A stretch of 17,776 nt of DNA from DASTBU01 sp035711845 (GTDB lineage Bacteria; Acidobacteriota; Vicinamibacteria; Vicinamibacterales; 2-12-FULL-66-21): assembly GCA_035711845.1 (NCBI GenBank), contig DASTBU010000143.1, forward strand, positions 1-17,776, written 5' to 3'. A model generated the notes under the pieces. That model did no database searches. It was given only the letters and a program-made list of their open reading frames with translations, and had not been told where the DNA came from. Numbering within the stretch: the first letter of the stretch is position 1; the number at the start of each line of letters is the position of its first letter. Below are positions 7,255 through 13,830 of the stretch, in pieces. The position numbers and the translations under genes are program-made.

Positions 7255-7602
7255 CTACGGCTTGCGATAGGTGGCCGTCACCGTCGTCCCGATCCCCCCT
7301 CGAACCGAGAAATCCCCCACGACCGACATGCGCCGGGGCTGGCAGGCGCCGACGAGATCGTCGAGGATCTGATTCGTCACGGCCTCGTAGAAGATGCCTT
7401 TGTTCCTGAACTCGATGATGTAGTACTTCAGGGCCTTCAGTTCCAGGCAAAGCTCATCGGGGACGTAGGTGATGGTAATCTCGCCGAAGTCGGGGAGTCC
7501 CGTCTTGGGACACAGCGAGGTGAACTCGGGGCACCGGATCTCGATGTCGTAATCCCGGCCGGGCTGGGGGTTGGGGAAGGTTTCGAGGGTGGAACCCGCC
7601 AT
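7255..7602 (-). CDS. queF: NADPH-dependent 7-cyano-7-deazaguanine reductase (preQ0 to preQ1)
   Basis: The 115-residue protein is of the short, unimodular QueF type and makes preQ1 for queuosine in tRNA. The block CPEFTSLCPKTGLPDFG (residues 24-40) contains the catalytic Cys31 and Asp38, which line up with Cys55 and Asp62 of the Bacillus subtilis enzyme. ELKALKYYIIEFRNKGIFYE (54-73) is the second signature, with Glu73 matching Glu97. The residue before it is Tyr72, where B. subtilis has His96. A longer open frame runs upstream to 7824, but the part before ATG 7602 is arginine-rich non-protein-like sequence, so 7602 is the start. An extended -10 box sits 7 bases before this ATG, and no Shine-Dalgarno is present. 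No other queuosine genes are in the window. Confidence 0.94.
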   Translation of the reverse strand: MAGSTLETFPNPQPGRDYDIEIRCPEFTSLCPKTGLPDFGEITITYVPDELCLELKALKYYIIEFRNKGIFYEAVTNQILDDLVGACQPRRMSVVGDFSVRGGIGTTVTATYRKP

Positions 7603-7609
7603 GCAGAAA

Positions 7610-7618
7610 ATTGTAGCA
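7610..7618 (-). promoter_or_regulatory. Extended -10 promoter of queF (predicted leaderless)
   Basis: On the - strand the sequence reads TGCTACAAT, an extended -10 element (TGN plus TACAAT, 5 of 6 to TATAAT). I see no good -35, as expected for extended -10 promoters. Only 7 bases separate it from the queF ATG, so transcription would begin at or next to the start codon. The strength of the call rests on the match and on the same arrangement at 9627-9635. Confidence 0.6.
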
Positions 7619-7656
7619 TTCAGGCCGATTTCAGGCGGGTCTCCCGCGCGTCGTGA

Positions 7657-7686
7657 TTGACAGCACAAAACACCGCGCGCTAGGAT
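7657..7686 (+). promoter_or_regulatory. Housekeeping-type promoter of the HU gene
   Basis: A perfect -35 TTGACA (7657-7662) is followed after 18 bases by TAGGAT (7681-7686), 4 of 6 to TATAAT. The start would be near 7693, leaving a leader of about 87 bases before the ribosome site AAGGGGA (7766-7772). It lies back-to-back with the queF promoter. Confidence 0.65.
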
Positions 7687-7779
7687 ACCCGCTGATTTCA
7701 CCGCATTTCTCCGCTGCCGCCGCACGCGCGCGCGGCGTCGCGGGCATCTGAGAGCGCGCCCAAGCAAGGGGAATAGCCG

Positions 7780-8079
7780 ATGGCAGAGGCCCGCAGGATG
7801 GGCAAATCCGAACTGTTCTCGCACTTTGCGGACCGCTTCGACGTCAAGCGTACGCAGGCGCGGGAGTTCTTCGACGAGCTGACGACACTGGCCGAGAAGG
7901 AGCTCAAGCGGTCGGGCGAGTTCGTGATTCCGGGCATGGTGAAACTCGTCGTGCAGAAACGCAAGGCGCGGATGGGTCGCAATCCGGCGACCGGCGAGGC
8001 GATCAAGATACCGGCAAAGACCGTCGTGAAAGCCCGGATCGCCAAGCCGCTCAAGGATTCCGTTCTGCCGCGCAAGTAG
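7780..8079 (+). CDS. HU-family nucleoid DNA-binding protein
   Basis: The protein has 99 residues. HU-family dimers bend and compact DNA without strong sequence specificity. The helical body (residues 8-46, KSELFSHFADRF...EFFDELTTLAEKEL) is followed by the beta-arm with the signature GRNPATGE (67-74), ending KIPAKTVVKARIAKPLKD. The proline of GRNP, which inserts into the minor groove in this family, is Pro69. The start ATG 7780 has a very good Shine-Dalgarno AAGGGGA seven bases upstream. A second ATG at 7798 (residue 7) is less well placed. Promoter TTGACA-18-TAGGAT lies upstream and a hairpin terminator at 8137-8183 downstream, so it is probably a single-gene transcript. Confidence 0.95.
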   Translation: MAEARRMGKSELFSHFADRFDVKRTQAREFFDELTTLAEKELKRSGEFVIPGMVKLVVQKRKARMGRNPATGEAIKIPAKTVVKARIAKPLKDSVLPRK

Positions 8080-8136
8080 GCCGCGGGTTCAGATCCGCCG
8101 CGAGGCCTCGAAGGTACTACCCCACGTCGCAGGCTG

Positions 8137-8183
8137 ATCGGCCCCTGGCGCCCCTACCAGCGGGAGCACGCCAGAGGGCCGAT
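8137..8183. terminator. Bidirectional hairpin terminator between HU and the sigma-54 regulator
   Basis: Arms 8137-8150 (ATCGGCCCCTGGCG) and 8169-8183 are complementary apart from one bulged base, with an 18-base loop. On the + strand the stem is followed by TCGTTTGTTC, a modest T-run. It sits between convergent genes and could serve both. Confidence 0.65.
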
Positions 8184-8225
8184 TCGTTTGTTCAGCCGTG
8201 CCGGGTCGCGGCCGGACCCACGCGG

Positions 8226-9614
8226 CTACGCGCCGCGAAGCTTCCGCGCGAGATCCCGGAGGTCCAGCCGGGCCATCTTGTGCTTGAGCGTGCTCAGCGG
8301 GATGCCGAGATACCGCGCGGTCGCGGTGACGTTCCAGTCGGATCTCTCCAGCGCCCGCAGGATGAAGTTGCGCTCGAACGTGTCGCACGCCTCCTGGAAC
8401 AACGTTTCGCCCGGCGATGGACCGGAGTCCAGTTTGGCGAAGTGATAGTCCAGTGGCAGGTCCTCGTCCGTGATCCATTCCTTGTCGCTCATCGCGACGA
8501 GTCGTTCCATCAGGTTTTCCAGCTCGCGGATGTTCCCGGGCCACCGGTGCGTCGCGAGAATCTTCAGAGCCGAGTCTGATATTCCCTTGACCGGACTGTG
8601 GAATCTCGTCCGGTAGCGTTCGATGAACAGCCGCGTCAACTCGGGAAGATCCTCGAGGCGCTCGCGGAGCGGCGGCATCCGTATCGGAATGACGTTGACG
8701 CGGTAGTAGAGATCCTCGCGGAACCGGCCTTCCTTCACCGCTTTCTCGAGGTCTACGTTGGTCGCGACGACAAGCCGGAAATCGGTCCGGATGGGCTTGG
8801 ACCCGCCCACCCGCTCGATCTCGCCTTCCTGAATGGCGCGGAGGAGCTTGGCCTGCAGGTCGTGACGAAGATCGCCGATTTCGTCGAGGAACAACGTCCC
8901 GCCCGCGGCCAACTCGAACTTGCCCAGCTGCTGCTTGTGGGCGCCGGTGAAGGCGCCGCGCTCGTGGCCGAACAGGATGCTTTCCACAAGCTCGTGCGGA
9001 ATGGCCGACACGTTGACCGCGATGAAGGGCGCTTCGCCGCGGCCCGATTCGCGATGCAGCAGTCGTGCGAGCAGCTCCTTGCCCGTGCCGCTCTCGCCCA
9101 GGATGAGGACGGTGGCCGAGAGCCGGGCGACCCTGATGACGACGTCCACGATGTCCTGAATCTGCCGGCTCGGTCCGATCAGGAACTCGCGGTCGCCCTG
9201 CTCGGCAATCTGCGCGCTGAGCGTCAGCACCTGCCGGCTCAGCTCCTGCCGCTCCACGGCGTTGTGCACGAGCGAGCGGAGCTCCTCGTGGTCGAAATTC
9301 TTCGTGACGTAGTGGTAGGCCCCGTACTTCATCGCCTGCACCGCCACCGCGACCTCGTTGATGGCCGAAATCATGATGCATTCGACCAGGCCGTAGTTCT
9401 CCTTGACGATTCGGAGGACGTCGAACCCGTCGATGCCCGGCAGGGTCAGATCGAGCAGGAGCACGTCGACGTGCTCCTGGCGCATGAGCGCGAGCGCGGA
9501 CTCGCCGCTGGCGACCGTCAGCACACGGTAATCACGGCCGAGGATCTCGGCAATCGTCTCGCGCGTCCCCACGTCGTCGTCGCAGATGAGGACGGTCTTG
9601 GTGCTGTGAGACAT
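8226..9614 (-). CDS. NtrC-type sigma-54-dependent response regulator
   Basis: The 462-residue protein has the three-domain layout of AtoC/NtrC regulators. The receiver (residues 7-120) has the acidic cluster DDD at 12-14, phospho-acceptor D55 in LLLDL, S83 and K105. The sigma-54 AAA+ domain (about 146-370) has Walker A GESGTGKE (173-180), GAFTGA (220-225), which contacts sigma-54, Walker B LFLDE (241-245), and later RWPGNIRELENL. The C-terminal Fis-type helix-turn-helix is NVTATARYLGIPLSTLKHKM. All key residues for phosphorylation, ATP hydrolysis and sigma-54 contact are present. No histidine kinase is adjacent, so the partner is unknown, and I see no convincing -24/-12 promoter in the window. 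Its own promoter appears to be the extended -10 at 9627-9635. Confidence 0.96.
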   Translation of the reverse strand: MSHSTKTVLICDDDVGTRETIAEILGRDYRVLTVASGESALALMRQEHVDVLLLDLTLPGIDGFDVLRIVKENYGLVECIMISAINEVAVAVQAMKYGAYHYVTKNFDHEELRSLVHNAVERQELSRQVLTLSAQIAEQGDREFLIGPSRQIQDIVDVVIRVARLSATVLILGESGTGKELLARLLHRESGRGEAPFIAVNVSAIPHELVESILFGHERGAFTGAHKQQLGKFELAAGGTLFLDEIGDLRHDLQAKLLRAIQEGEIERVGGSKPIRTDFRLVVATNVDLEKAVKEGRFREDLYYRVNVIPIRMPPLRERLEDLPELTRLFIERYRTRFHSPVKGISDSALKILATHRWPGNIRELENLMERLVAMSDKEWITDEDLPLDYHFAKLDSGPSPGETLFQEACDTFERNFILRALERSDWNVTATARYLGIPLSTLKHKMARLDLRDLARKLRGA

Positions 9615-9626
9615 CGGGGTGAGGGG

Positions 9627-9635
9627 ATTGTATCA
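9627..9635 (-). promoter_or_regulatory. Extended -10 promoter of the sigma-54 regulator gene (near-leaderless)
   Basis: On the - strand the sequence is TGATACAAT, the same TGNTACAAT form as before queF, placed 12 bases from the ATG at 9614. The transcript start would be about 5 bases before the ATG. The intervening bases are C-rich and contain no Shine-Dalgarno. The heptamer array C begins only about 25 bases further upstream. Confidence 0.55.
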
Positions 9636-9658
9636 GCGGATGAAGTTACGGGGCGTCG

Positions 9659-9843
9659 TGCCGGGTGCGTCGTGCCTGGCGCCTCGTGCCGGCGGGCCCT
9701 GCACGGTGCCACGTACTGGGACGCCCGGTGCTGTGCCGGGTGCCTGGCACCCTGAACGGCACGCGAGACAGCGAGCACCGTACCCGACACCCGAGGCACG
9801 CTGGACCGTACCAGGCACCCGAGGCACGAGGCGCCCGGCACGA
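9659..9843. repeat. Array C: heptamer array with strand switch, in a divergent promoter region
   Basis: Units of 7 bases run in register for about 26 copies. The left half carries TGCCGGG, TGCCTGG and TGCCGGC. The right half carries complementary words such as CCCGGCA, CGAGGCA (9792 and 9820) and CCGTACC (9778 and 9806, exactly four units apart). Arms 9670-9690 and 9823-9843 are inverted copies matching at 20 of 21 bases. A compact palindrome GGGTGCCTGGCACCC (9738-9752) lies near the middle. The whole array can therefore fold into a long hairpin. It occupies most of the 282-base gap between the - strand regulator and the + strand lpdA transcription unit. Confidence 0.85.
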
Positions 9844-9857
9844 TCTGGAGGCTCGAA

Positions 9858-9887
9858 TTGACACCCCTCGAACCGAACCGTTAAGGT
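9858..9887 (+). promoter_or_regulatory. Possible promoter for the small membrane protein and lpdA operon
   Basis: TTGACA (9858-9863) is a perfect -35. A weak -10 candidate TAAGGT (9882-9887) follows after 18 bases. The GTG start at 9897 is only 9 bases further on. The same bases AAGG (9883-9886) could instead serve as a ribosome site, so the two readings compete. Confidence 0.4.
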
Positions 9888-9896
9888 AGATCGGTT

Positions 9897-10154
9897 GTGG
9901 TCCTCTGGGGGCTCGTTGTACTTGCGGTGCTCGTGGCGGTTGTGGCGCTGATGCGTGTCAGGAGCCTGGCGCGCCGCCTCGAATTGCTGAACCAGTCGTA
10001 CTGGGAGCTGCGGTACGACTATACCCGCCTGCGTTCCAGCGTGGCGCGCCTCGATCCCGAACAGGCCGACGCTGAACCCGAATCCCCGCCAGCGGCCGCT
10101 CAGCCGCCCTCCGTTTCCTTCGTTCCGCTGGCGTCCCTGAAGAGGAAAGAATAA
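9897..10154 (+). CDS. Small membrane-anchored protein of unknown function upstream of lpdA
   Basis: The protein has 85 residues and I do not recognise the family. It begins at GTG 9897. Residues 2-19 (VLWGLVVLAVLVAVVALM) form one hydrophobic membrane helix followed by positive charges, suggesting the rest faces the cytoplasm. Residues 21-52 (RSLARRLELLNQSYWELRYD onward) have a heptad-like charged/leucine pattern that could be a short coiled coil. The tail is Pro/Ala-rich and probably unstructured. It lies 12 bases before lpdA on the same strand, so the two are probably co-transcribed. Codon use is like that of its neighbours, and the frame is closed properly by TAA. It might be an anchor or assembly factor linked to the dehydrogenase complex, but that is only a guess from position. 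Confidence 0.65.
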   Translation: MVLWGLVVLAVLVAVVALMRVRSLARRLELLNQSYWELRYDYTRLRSSVARLDPEQADAEPESPPAAAQPPSVSFVPLASLKRKE

Positions 10155-10166
10155 TAGCTCCCGATT

Positions 10167-11585
10167 ATGGCCAACGAATACGACGTCGTGGTAGTAGGCT
10201 CCGGAACCGGCGGCTACGTCGCGGCGATTCGCGCCGCACAGCTCGGGCTGAAGACGGCCGTCGTGGAACGCGCCCCGGTGCTGGGAGGGACCTGCCTGAA
10301 CTGGGGCTGTATCCCGACAAAGGCACTGCTCGAGCACGCGCATGCGCTGAAGGTGGCGCAGGACTGGAAGGAATGGGGGCTCACAATCGGCGAGGCGGCC
10401 GTCGGCCTCGACATGAACCAGGTGCACGCCCGAAAGGACCGGATCGTCAAGGGTTTGACCGGCGGGATCGAGCTGCTGTTCAAGAAGAACAAGATTGACT
10501 GGATCAAGGGCAGCGGCCGGCTGGCGGGCAGCGGCAAGGTCGAAGTTACCGAAGGCCAGAAGCAGACCCTCGCGGCTCGGAAAGAGATCATCGTCGCCAC
10601 CGGGTCTGAGCCGCGCGGCGTGCCGGGGATCGAGATCGATCGAAAGCGGATCATCACGAGCGACGAGGCCATCCATCTGAAGGAGATCCCGAAGTCCATC
10701 GTGGTTCTCGGGTGCGGCGCCGTGGGGGTCGAGTTCGGATCGATCTTCCGCCGCTTCGGAAGCGAGGTCACGATCATCGAGCTCCTCCCGCGCCTCGTCC
10801 CTGTCGAAGACGAAGCCGTGTCGGCCGAGCTCGAGAAGTCCTTCAAGAAGCAGGGCATCAAGGTTCTCACGGGTACGAAGGTCACCAGCGCGAAGGCGGG
10901 GGCGGGTGGCGTCGGCCTCGAGGCACAGACCGGCGACGGCAAGACCACGAAGATGTCGGCCGAGTACGTGCTCGTCGCGACCGGCCGCGGCCCGGTGACG
11001 TCGGGCCTCGGCGCGGAGGATGCCGGCCTCCGGATGGATCGCGGCTACGTCCGCGTTGACGACAGGTTTCAGACGAACCTGCCGGGCATCTCGGCGATCG
11101 GCGACGTCATCACCTTCGAGAAGCCCGGCCACCCGCAGCTCGCGCACCTGTCGTCGGCCGAGGGAATCGCGCTCGCCGAGCGCATCGCGGGCAGGGAATA
11201 CCGCCCCATCGATTACGATCAGGTTCCCGGCTGCACGTACTGCGATCCTGAAATCGGCAGCGTCGGCCTGACCGAGCGCGAGGCACGGGAGCGCGGCTAC
11301 GACGTGCAGGTCGGCACGTTCAAGTTCTCGGTGCTCGCGCGCGCGCGGATCGCCAACGAGACCGAGGGGTTCGTGAAGATCGTCTCCGAGAAGAAGTACG
11401 ACGAGATTCTCGGCGTTCACATGATCGGTCCGCGGTCGACAGAGCTCGTGGCCGAAGCCACCCTGGCCCTACGCCTGGAGTGTACCGTCGAAGAGCTGAT
11501 CCGGACGATCCACGCGCACCCGACGATGTCCGAGGCCGTAGGCGAGGCCGCGCACGCCGCGCATGGAGCAGCGATACATGCATAG
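10167..11585 (+). CDS. lpdA: Dihydrolipoyl dehydrogenase (E3)
   Basis: The 472-residue flavoprotein reoxidises the dihydrolipoyl arm of 2-oxoacid dehydrogenase E2 with NAD+ in the cytoplasm. The FAD-binding VVVVGSGTGGYVAAIRAAQ (residues 7-25) leads to the redox-active disulfide GGTCLNWGCIPTK (Cys43, Cys48). The NAD-binding motif VLGCGAVGVEFG lies mid-protein, followed by the second FAD motif AIGDV. The C-terminal interface has HAHPTMSEA, with catalytic His451 and Glu456. Length and motifs are those of an active enzyme. Start ATG 10167 gives the usual N-terminus directly before the Rossmann strand. It is the first enzyme gene of the dehydrogenase operon, separated from E1-alpha by array D. Confidence 0.97.
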   Translation: MANEYDVVVVGSGTGGYVAAIRAAQLGLKTAVVERAPVLGGTCLNWGCIPTKALLEHAHALKVAQDWKEWGLTIGEAAVGLDMNQVHARKDRIVKGLTGGIELLFKKNKIDWIKGSGRLAGSGKVEVTEGQKQTLAARKEIIVATGSEPRGVPGIEIDRKRIITSDEAIHLKEIPKSIVVLGCGAVGVEFGSIFRRFGSEVTIIELLPRLVPVEDEAVSAELEKSFKKQGIKVLTGTKVTSAKAGAGGVGLEAQTGDGKTTKMSAEYVLVATGRGPVTSGLGAEDAGLRMDRGYVRVDDRFQTNLPGISAIGDVITFEKPGHPQLAHLSSAEGIALAERIAGREYRPIDYDQVPGCTYCDPEIGSVGLTEREARERGYDVQVGTFKFSVLARARIANETEGFVKIVSEKKYDEILGVHMIGPRSTELVAEATLALRLECTVEELIRTIHAHPTMSEAVGEAAHAAHGAAIHA

Positions 11586-11587
11586 AT

Positions 11588-11755
11588 CAGTTTCCAGTTT
11601 CCAGCTTCCAGCTTGGACGTTGCTGATTCGATGCCCCAGGGCAAACTGATCGCTGCAATCCAAACTGAAAGCTGGAACTGAGACTGGCAACTGGCAACTG
11701 GCAACTGGCAACTGGAAACTGGAAGCTGGTAACTGGTAGCTGGAAACTCGAAGTC
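11588..11755. repeat. Array D: fold-back heptamer array between lpdA and E1-alpha
   Basis: The array fills the whole spacer. The left part reads CAGTTTC, CAGTTTC, CAGCTTC, CAGCTTG (11588-11615). The right part reads GGCAACT four times (11686-11713), then GGAAACT, GGAAGCT, GGTAACT, GGTAGCT, GGAAACT. The right-hand words are the left-hand words on the other strand, so the array is an imperfect inverted repeat around a diverged centre. The last full unit ends 8 bases before the E1-alpha ATG, and no Shine-Dalgarno is visible there. Confidence 0.88.
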
Positions 11756-11756
11756 C

Positions 11757-12827
11757 ATGTCAACCACCTCCATCCGGACCTCCCGTCCATCCGACGCGCT
11801 GACGAGGAATCAGCGGCTCGAGATGTATTATTTCGCGCGCCTTGCCAGGGACATCGAGGAGCGGCTCGTCATCCTCTTCCGCCAGAGCAAGGTCATCGGG
11901 GGCCTGTACCGCAGCCTCGGGCAGGAGGGCGAGTCGGTCGGCACCGCGTATGCGCTCGAGCGCACCGATGCGGTCCTGCCGCTCATCCGCAACATGGGTG
12001 CGTTGATGACGATGGGGGTCCGTCCGAAGGAAATCTTCCTGCAGTACATGGCCAGGGACGAGTCCAACACGCGCGGGCGCGACCTCAACATCCACATCGT
12101 CAACCTTCCGCCCGACGGGGTGGAGGAGCCCGTGGTTGTCGGCCCAATCAGCATGCTGGGGGATTCAATCTCCGTGGCGGCGGGCATCGCGATGGGCGCG
12201 CGGATGCGCGGGAAGGATCTGGTCGCGATGGCATGGATCGGCGACGGCGCGACGAGCACCGGCTCGTTCCACGAAGGGCTCAATTTCGCCGCCGTGCAGA
12301 AGATCCCGCTCGTCGTCGTCGCCGAGGACAACAAGTACGCCTACTCGACGCCGATCTCCAGGCAGATGGCCATCGAGCAGATCGACGAGCGCGCGGCTGC
12401 CTACGGGATCCCGCACGAGATGGTCGACGGCAACGACATCCTCGCGGTCTATGACCTGGCGAAGCGCATGGTCGATCGCGCGCGCTCGGGGGCAGGGGCT
12501 TCCCTGATTGGGGTCGACACGATGCGGATGCAGGGGCACGCACAGCACGACGATGCGCGATACGTGCCGAAGGAGCTGATGGATCGTTGGTCGGCGCGGG
12601 ATCCAATTGCGCTCTACCGCCGCCAGCTGATCGAGACCGGCACCGCGAAGGAGAAGGAGCTCGACGATATCGACAGGATGACGAAGAGCTACGCGGCCGA
12701 AGAGGCGGACCTTGCCGAGAAGTCTCCGATGCCGGATCCGGCCACCGTGACACGCGGGGTCTACGCCGGCGACGACTTCGCGGTGCCGCGGGTGGAGTTG
12801 GTCAGGTCGCCCTTCGCGGCCAGGTGA
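11757..12827 (+). CDS. 2-oxoacid dehydrogenase E1 component, alpha subunit (thiamine-dependent)
   Basis: The 356-residue protein is the alpha half of a heterotetrameric E1 that decarboxylates a 2-oxoacid (pyruvate or a branched-chain 2-oxoacid). The thiamine diphosphate motif starts at GDG (162-164) in WIGDGATSTGSFHEGLNFA and ends at AEDN (189-192). LGQEGESVGTAYAL (54-67) and STPISRQMA are further family signatures. The motifs are complete. Sequence alone does not decide between pyruvate and branched-chain substrates. ATG 11757 directly abuts array D and lacks a good ribosome site. The conserved part begins near residue 16, so a later start is unlikely. E1-beta follows after 3 bases. Confidence 0.93.
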   Translation: MSTTSIRTSRPSDALTRNQRLEMYYFARLARDIEERLVILFRQSKVIGGLYRSLGQEGESVGTAYALERTDAVLPLIRNMGALMTMGVRPKEIFLQYMARDESNTRGRDLNIHIVNLPPDGVEEPVVVGPISMLGDSISVAAGIAMGARMRGKDLVAMAWIGDGATSTGSFHEGLNFAAVQKIPLVVVAEDNKYAYSTPISRQMAIEQIDERAAAYGIPHEMVDGNDILAVYDLAKRMVDRARSGAGASLIGVDTMRMQGHAQHDDARYVPKELMDRWSARDPIALYRRQLIETGTAKEKELDDIDRMTKSYAAEEADLAEKSPMPDPATVTRGVYAGDDFAVPRVELVRSPFAAR

Positions 12828-12830
12828 CTC

Positions 12831-13805
12831 ATGGCTGTCATCACCTATCTGGAAGCCATCCGCCAGGCGCTCTTCGACGAGATGGCGCGCGACGAGCGCG
12901 TGTTCGTACTCGGCGAGGACGTCGGCGTGTACGGAGGCGCGTTCAAGGTCACCGAAGGCCTTCAGGCCCGCTTCGGCGAGCAGCGTGTGATCGATACGCC
13001 GATTTCCGAAATCGCGATTATCGGTTCCGCCATCGGCTCTTCGTACATGGGAATGCGGCCGGTCGCCGAAATCCAGTTCATCGATTTCATCGCGTCGGGC
13101 TTCGACATGCTGACCAACTTCGCCGCCAAGAGTCGATACCGCAACGGCGCCGGTGTCCCCATCGTGGTGCGCGGCCCGTGCGGCGGCGGGGTCGGCGGCG
13201 GCCCCTTTCATTCGCTCAACCCGGAGTCGTTCTTCCTGAACACGCCGGGATTGAAGATGGTCGAGCCGTCCACGGCGTACGACGCGAAGGGCCTCCTGAA
13301 GGCGGCGATTCGCGACGACGATCCAGTGCTGTACTTCGAGCACAAGTATCTGTATCGCCGGATCAAGGACGAGGTCCCGGAAGAGGATTACGTCGTTCCG
13401 CTCGGCAAGGCGGCGATCAGGAGGGAAGGGAAGGACCTGTCGATCGTCACCTTCGGCGCGATGGTCCACACGGCGCTCGACGCGGCGCAGAAGCTGGCGG
13501 CTGAAGGGGTCGAGGCCGAAGTCCTCGATCTGCGAAGCCTTGCGCCGCTCGACAGGGAGGCGGTCCTCACCACCGTGGCGAAGACGAACCGGGCGCTGCT
13601 CCTGCACGAGGCGACGCTGAGGGGAGGCATCGGCGGCGAGCTGGCGGCGATCATCGCGGAAGAGGCGTTCGAGTACCTGGACGCCCCCATCATGCGCCTC
13701 GCCTCGGCAGATGCGCCCGTGCCCTATTCGCCGCCTCTCGAAGCCGCGTTCCTGCCCGGCGTTGACCGGGTTGTCACCAAGGCCAGGGAGCTGGTCCAAT
13801 ATTAG
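12831..13805 (+). CDS. 2-oxoacid dehydrogenase E1 component, beta subunit
   Basis: The 324-residue protein is the beta half of the E1 heterotetramer. Its N-terminal transketolase-like pyrimidine domain includes FVLGEDVGVYGGAFKVTEGL (25-44), TPISE with Glu60 (the cofactor-activating glutamate), QFIDF, and GGGVGGGPFHS with His127. The C-terminal transketolase domain includes VTFGAMVHTAL and LDLRSLAPLD. All expected residues are present and the length is standard. The start is 3 bases after the E1-alpha stop, with AGGTGA just before it overlapping that stop. E2 begins about 20 bases after its end. It completes the E1 enzyme encoded in this operon. Confidence 0.95.
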   Translation: MAVITYLEAIRQALFDEMARDERVFVLGEDVGVYGGAFKVTEGLQARFGEQRVIDTPISEIAIIGSAIGSSYMGMRPVAEIQFIDFIASGFDMLTNFAAKSRYRNGAGVPIVVRGPCGGGVGGGPFHSLNPESFFLNTPGLKMVEPSTAYDAKGLLKAAIRDDDPVLYFEHKYLYRRIKDEVPEEDYVVPLGKAAIRREGKDLSIVTFGAMVHTALDAAQKLAAEGVEAEVLDLRSLAPLDREAVLTTVAKTNRALLLHEATLRGGIGGELAAIIAEEAFEYLDAPIMRLASADAPVPYSPPLEAAFLPGVDRVVTKARELVQY

Positions 13806-13830
13806 GCGCGACACTTTCACGCGAATGCCA

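Noticed and set aside
7603..7656. preQ1 riboswitch upstream of queF
   Set aside because: The extended -10 is 7 bases from the start codon, so no leader would exist. I also found no short pseudoknot-like C-rich/A-rich pattern.
8598..9755. A 385-codon + strand frame opposite the sigma-54 regulator
   Set aside because: Shadow of a gene with complete receiver, AAA+ and Fis motifs. It also runs into array C.
9738..9760. Sigma-54 (-24/-12) promoter beginning TGGCAC
   Set aside because: The TGGCAC here is part of the GGGTGCCTGGCACCC palindrome, and no TTGC follows at the required spacing.
9633..11420. A 595-codon - strand frame opposite lpdA
   Set aside because: Shadow of lpdA. Its C-terminal part is a translation of array C.
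11586..11756. CRISPR-like array
   Set aside because: The regular repeats are contiguous 7-base units without unique spacers, and no cas genes are present.
13711..13830. Earlier start for E2 inside E1-beta
   Set aside because: The extension overlaps the conserved end of E1-beta, and the lipoyl domain begins right at 13831.
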